Part shown: piece after piece, positions 5,809 through 8,704 of the stretch
Layout of the letters: every line of letters begins with the position of its first letter
Numbering within the stretch: the stretch's first letter is position 1
Assembly: GCA_041744375.1 (NCBI GenBank)
Contig: JBGTLA010000059.1
Coordinates: 1-8,704 of the forward strand
DNA length: 8,704 nucleotides
Direction: 5' to 3'
Source of the DNA: JBGTLA01 sp041744375
Lineage (GTDB): Bacteria; Actinomycetota; Acidimicrobiia; Spongiisociales; ZC4RG35
The notes under the pieces: generated by a model
What the model was told of the DNA's origin: nothing
The model's input: only the letters and a program-made list of their open reading frames with translations
Databases searched by the model: none
Made by a program: the position numbers and the translations under genes

Positions 5809-6597
5809 GTGAGTGAGCTGAACTGGGGACTGTCGCTGTCGTTGTCGGGCGATCTCGCCGACCCGGCCGTGGTCGCCCAGGTGGCGGCCTCCGCCGAAGA
5901 GGCCGGCTGGGACGGCGTCTTCTGCTGGGACCACCTGTGGAATCGGACCGGCGTCCCCTTCGCCGACCCATGGGTGACGATGGCCGCCATCGCCGTGGCC
6001 ACCGACCGTGCCCGCCTCGGTCCCCTGGTGACACCGCTACCCCGGCGTCGACCCCAGGTGGTGGCGCAGCAGGCGGCGACACTCGACCGGCTCTCCGAGG
6101 GGCGTCTGATCCTAGGACTGGGCCTGGGCCACGACGGCTACGGCGAGTTCTCGACCTTCGACGAACCCTTGCTCACCCCACGAGCCCGGGCCGGCGCACT
6201 CGACGAGGGCCTCACTCTGGTGACGGACGCCCTCACCGGTGTATCCTCACCCCGAGCCGACGCCCGCCCGACCACGATCTCATGTCGACAGGGGCCCCGC
6301 TGTCCAATCTGGGTGGCCGGGCGCCCCGACAACCCCGCCGGAGCGCGACGGGCGGCCCGCCACGGCATCGAGGGTGTGGCCCTGGTGGGTGTGGAGCAGT
6401 GGCTGCCTCAGCACGCCTCACAGGCACTGCGATCAGGCGGGTTCGCCCCGGGCGATATAGACGTAGCTCTGGTCGGCGGCGCCCACCCCAACCCGGCGGC
6501 ACTGGCCGAAGCTGGGGCGACGTGGGCAGTGCCCGAGCTGATGCCGGGCACCACTCGAGCCGAAGCCCTGGCCGCGGCCGCCAAAACGCGGCAATGA
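5809..6597 (+). CDS. LLM-class (luciferase-like) flavin/F420-dependent oxidoreductase
   Basis: 262 residues with the luciferase-like TIM-barrel pattern: first strand NWGLSLSLSG (5-14), then AASAEEAGWDGVFCWDHLW (26-44), the RLGPLVTPLPRRRP block (69-82), and TLDRLSEGRLILGLGLG (91-107), typical of actinobacterial LLM enzymes. PIWVAGR (166-172) begins the later strands. Family members use FMN or the deazaflavin F420 to oxidise or reduce small molecules; the style is closest to F420-dependent members, but the cofactor cannot be proved from motifs. It is somewhat short for the family (often 280-350), with a compact region after the glycine-rich strand. The start is GTG at 5809; none further upstream fits the 29-bp gap. 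It is divergent from the DmdA-like gene, so linked control is possible. The substrate is unknown. Confidence 0.85.
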   Translation: MSELNWGLSLSLSGDLADPAVVAQVAASAEEAGWDGVFCWDHLWNRTGVPFADPWVTMAAIAVATDRARLGPLVTPLPRRRPQVVAQQAATLDRLSEGRLILGLGLGHDGYGEFSTFDEPLLTPRARAGALDEGLTLVTDALTGVSSPRADARPTTISCRQGPRCPIWVAGRPDNPAGARRAARHGIEGVALVGVEQWLPQHASQALRSGGFAPGDIDVALVGGAHPNPAALAEAGATWAVPELMPGTTRAEALAAAAKTRQ

Positions 6598-6603
6598 GCC
6601 GCT

Positions 6604-6621
6604 CCCAGCCGTTTGGTTGGG
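6604..6621 (+). terminator. Small hairpin just after the luciferase-like gene
   Basis: CCCAGCC (6604-6610) pairs with GGTTGGG (6615-6621) around a GTTT loop: seven base pairs including one G-U. It starts six bases after the TGA. The following bases are not T-rich, so it is at best a weak or protein-assisted terminator. Confidence 0.35.
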
Positions 6622-7040
6622 CATCCGCTTCGGGAGCCACACTGTCTGCCTGAAACCGGCGCCGACCGTCGTTCGATCGACTCAAAGCTGCTTGGCCTGC
6701 TCCGAGACCTGGGTTGAGATCGTCGCTTCAACGGCTGGAGGCAAGGCTTGTGCCCACCCGCGCGGAGCCAAAGGCCCCAAAGGGTGAGCTGCTCTCCTCG
6801 GTTGCCGTCATGGCGACGACCGGCACCCCGATCGAGGGGCACGCCAGGCATCTCATCGTCACAGACCGACAGCGGAAACGAGTCCAGGTTTTCAATGTGG
6901 CATCCGAAACGGACGGCCAACCCCCCAATTTTCGGCCCGCTCCCGTCGGACTTGAGGAGATCGAAAGGCCCGAGTCGTTTCGCTCAAGTGGAGCCCCTGG
7001 TGGCCGATCGAACTACCGGCCCCGGGGCGGGCCGGCCCGA
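6622..7040. other. Non-coding stretch, no gene recognised
   Basis: About 420 bases separate the hairpin from the region just ahead of the next gene. Open frames exist on both strands here, but they are rich in arginine, serine and proline, share no recognisable motif, and run as shadows into neighbouring genes. The stretch is visibly less GC-biased than the flanks, with AT-rich patches near 6890-6945 (for example TTTTCAATG and CCCCAATTTTC). It may hold regulatory sequence, an unrecognised small RNA, or the remains of a decayed gene. I see no tRNA, insertion sequence or tandem repeat. Confidence 0.5.
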
Positions 7041-7045
7041 CGATT

Positions 7046-7050
7046 GGGAG
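7046..7050 (+). promoter_or_regulatory. Ribosome binding site (GGGAG) deciding a GTG start
   Basis: GGGAG lies nine bases before GTG 7060, a workable Shine-Dalgarno spacing. It supports starting the Tat-signal protein here and not at ATG 6748, which would put an unrelated low-complexity segment before the twin-arginine signal. Confidence 0.5.
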
Positions 7051-7059
7051 CACGACGAA

Positions 7060-7717
7060 GTGACAACCGGCACCGACGTCACCAGACGCCAACTCTTCAA
7101 GATCACGATCGGCTCGGCAGGCGCCGTCGGCTGGGGAGCTCAGAGAGCCCAGGGTCAGGAGACGGAGTGCTCACCTTGCCCGACCATGACCGTCTACCAC
7201 CTGGAAACCGACTGGTCCCAGCCACGCGGGCCGAACGGGAAGACTCGTCTGGTCTCGAGGGCGTCGCGAAGAGCCGCCCAGCATCGTTACGCCCTCAGCC
7301 GCAACGACGCTCTCGACAGAACCTCCACCTCTGCTCCTTCGCACCCGCGGGGCGACGACGGTGTGTCGCGACGAGTTTCTGAGCCTGTGGGACGAACTCT
7401 CCTACGAGTGGGCCAACCCGTGGCTCGGGCGAAGCGTCCGCATCTTCGACATCCGCCATGTCCTCGGGATCCCCAACGGTGAGAGCCGGCTGGCCCATGC
7501 CTTGCTGGCCGGCTCTGAGGGGGGCGAGCATTGCGACGCAACGCTCCCCGACCCCGAGACCGTCGACACTCTCCCCATCACCGGCGCTTCGATGATGGGT
7601 GCGGGAGCCACAGCCGCCGGCCTCCTCGTGGGCGGCGCCCTCGCCCTGCGCATGGCGCGCTCAGGGGCTCGGCGCCCCATACGGGGGCGTCACCTGCGTC
7701 ATCCAGATCCTCGCTGA
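7060..7717 (+). pseudogene. Tat-exported, LPXTG-anchored protein broken by two frameshifts
   Basis: The gene begins at GTG 7060 with a twin-arginine signal (TRRQLFK at residues 8-14, then a glycine/alanine-rich core). The mature part has CSPCP, a DWSQPRGPNGKTRLVSRAS block and QHRYALS. The frame then breaks. The next coherent words, NLHLCSFAPAG, are one frame back from 7320, and CRDEFLSLWDELSYEWANPW is one frame back again from about 7352. One lost base near 7318-7321 (an A after GACAG) and one lost G in the run at 7349-7352 explain both; restoring them gives 660 nt and a 219-residue protein. The C-terminal end is intact: LPITG (7571-7585), a hydrophobic helix, and a basic tail, the sortase wall-anchor signal. 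Function is unknown; the cysteines suggest a folded extracellular domain. Either sequencing error or real recent decay is possible. No sortase gene is in the window. Confidence 0.7.
7571..7585 (+). other. LPITG sortase cell-wall sorting motif
   Basis: The five codons encode L-P-I-T-G, followed by about 21 mainly small or hydrophobic residues (ASMMGAGATAAGLLVGGALAL) interrupted only by small polar ones, then a tail rich in arginine. Motif, membrane helix and positive tail in this order are the complete LPXTG signal that sortase cuts between T and G. Confidence 0.75.
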
Positions 7718-7741
7718 GGCCAGCGCGCCGAACAGCCGTCC

Positions 7742-8704
7742 TCACACAGCCAGAGCGTCGAGGTGTCGTCGCCACAAGCCGGCGTAGACCCCGTCGCTTC
7801 CTACCAGGTCGTCGTGGCGACCCCTTTCGACGAGCCTCCCTCCGTCCAACACCAAGATCTCGTCTGCGTCCTCGATCGTGTCGAGACGATGGGCCACGAT
7901 CACCAGGGTACGGCTGCCTCGGGTCGCGGTCAGCGAGGACATGACGTGGCGTTCGGTTTCGACATCGAGCTCGGAGGTGGCCTCGTCGAGCACGAGCACC
8001 TGCGGTTCCCGCAGCAGGGCGCGAGCGATGGCAATGCGCTGGCGCTGGCCGCCGCTGAGCGTCTCGCCCCTCTCGCCCACGGGAGCGTCCAGCCCGCCCT
8101 CGAGCCCCTCCGCCCAGGAGCGGAGATCCACCGCCCCCAACGCCTCCCAACAGCGGTCGTCATCTGCCTGCGAATCGGCGATGCGCAGGTTGTCGCCCAG
8201 CGTCCCAAAGAAGATGTCGGGTCGCTGCGGCACCATGGCTACCGATTCCGCCAGCCGGGACGCCTCTACCGTCCTGAGGTCGGCACCGCCTACTGCGACC
8301 CGGCCCGCGACGGGGTCCCGGAAACGCACGAGGAGCTCCACCAACGTCGACTTTCCCGAACCCGACGGCCCCACCACCGCCACGTAACCACCATGGCCGA
8401 TTTCGAAGTCGACTGCCTCGAGAGCCGCGCTGGCCGCGTTGGCAAAGGTGACGGTGACACCCCTGACCGAGATCGAACCGTCCCGGGGGACCTCGCCGGT
8501 TCCAACAGGGGCTGCGACGGCCGGAGGGCGATCGGCCAACTCGAACAAGCGGGCGGCAGCAGCCAGGGCTTGCTCGAGGTCGGGAACGACCTCTTCCAGC
8601 GCGCGGGCGGGAGCCATCACCACCCAGGCGACGGCAACCGCCGCCGCCAGTCCTGGGAGGCCGACGAACCCGGCTTCAACCCGGGTGGCCGCCGCCGCCG
8701 CCAC
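7742..8704 (-). CDS. ABC exporter, ATP-binding domain with end of membrane domain (cut by right edge)
   Basis: 320 visible residues; the frame is open to the window end, so the N-terminal membrane domain is missing. Counting from the edge, residues about 11-35 are the last membrane helix, and 40-57 (LEQALAAAARLFELADRP) the linker usual in fused exporters. The nucleotide-binding domain has all key motifs: Walker A GPSGSGKST (112-120), Q-loop Q160, signature LSGGQ (216-220), Walker B VLVLD with catalytic E241, and H-loop H272. It should be a functional ATPase driving export across the cytoplasmic membrane as a dimer or heterodimer. The linker and the GGLDAPVGERG stretch resemble CydC, the subunit of the thiol-exporting CydDC pair, but multidrug or lipid exporters look similar. 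The gene is convergent with the Tat/LPXTG gene, with 24 bp between them. Confidence 0.9.
   Translation of the reverse strand: MAAAAATRVEAGFVGLPGLAAAVAVAWVVMAPARALEEVVPDLEQALAAAARLFELADRPPAVAAPVGTGEVPRDGSISVRGVTVTFANAASAALEAVDFEIGHGGYVAVVGPSGSGKSTLVELLVRFRDPVAGRVAVGGADLRTVEASRLAESVAMVPQRPDIFFGTLGDNLRIADSQADDDRCWEALGAVDLRSWAEGLEGGLDAPVGERGETLSGGQRQRIAIARALLREPQVLVLDEATSELDVETERHVMSSLTATRGSRTLVIVAHRLDTIEDADEILVLDGGRLVERGRHDDLVGSDGVYAGLWRRHLDALAV

Noticed and set aside
5809..6597. Luciferase-like gene as a dimethylsulfide monooxygenase (DmoA) partner to the DmdA-like enzyme
   Set aside because: DmoA is, from memory, a much longer protein, and the motifs here are those of generic short actinobacterial LLM enzymes. 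Proximity alone is not enough.
6605..6738. Inverted repeat CCAGCCGTT (6605-6613) / AACGGCTGG (6730-6738)
   Set aside because: A 9-bp match across 116 nt is close to chance in a region this size, and no duplicated target or transposase accompanies it.
6408..6920. Minus-strand open frame of 170 residues covering the end of the luciferase-like gene and the gap
   Set aside because: Half is antisense to a real gene, the composition is arginine/serine/proline-rich, and no motif is seen.
6748..7059. Extension of the Tat-signal gene upstream to ATG 6748
   Set aside because: The added 104 residues are low-complexity and would bury the twin-arginine signal; GTG 7060 has a GGGAG site nine bases upstream.

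Overview
The window is GC-rich (roughly two thirds G+C by eye) and gene-dense, and it reads as chromosomal DNA of a high-GC actinobacterium, most likely an environmental or marine member of the Acidimicrobiia. This rests on gene content: an Rv1900c-type hydrolase/cyclase fusion, a luciferase-like oxidoreductase of the actinobacterial F420 style, S-layer homology repeats with a GCNPP...FCP core, an LPXTG wall-anchor signal, and start codons lying 5-8 nt after TANNNT boxes (leaderless promoters). The phylum is fairly safe; the class is inference.

Layout, left to right. 3-353 (+) is the C-terminal end of an MFS transporter cut by the window edge. Facing it, 361-2367 (-) encodes a complete cytoplasmic molybdopterin oxidoreductase. 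Divergent from that, 2429-3784 (+) encodes an alpha/beta-hydrolase fused to a class III nucleotide cyclase. It converges on 3791-4612 (-), a secreted protein with three SLH repeats and a ComEA-like helix-hairpin-helix tail. Upstream of that on the same strand, 4649-5779 (-) encodes a GcvT-fold protein that closely resembles the DMSP demethylase DmdA. A 29-bp gap separates it from the divergent luciferase-like oxidoreductase at 5809-6597 (+). About 460 bp without a convincing gene follow. Then 7060-7717 (+) is a Tat-exported, LPXTG-anchored protein whose frame is broken by two one-base deletions about 30 nt apart. 7742-8704 (-) is the ATPase half of an ABC exporter running off the right edge.

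No single pathway ties the genes together. The clearest metabolic statement is C1/sulfur metabolism: a DmdA-like enzyme would move a methyl group from a sulfonium compound such as DMSP to tetrahydrofolate. The luciferase-like gene shares its tiny promoter gap, so joint control is possible. Two genes describe the cell surface: the SLH/HhH protein and the Tat/LPXTG protein. The hydrolase-cyclase would make a cyclic nucleotide and has an unusual purine-binding site. No RNA genes, CRISPR arrays, insertion sequences or attachment sites were recognised. No intact, undescribed multi-gene defence or mobile system is evident; the most unusual items are the SLH-ComEA fusion, the frameshifted Tat/LPXTG gene, and the DmdA-like gene in an apparent actinobacterium.
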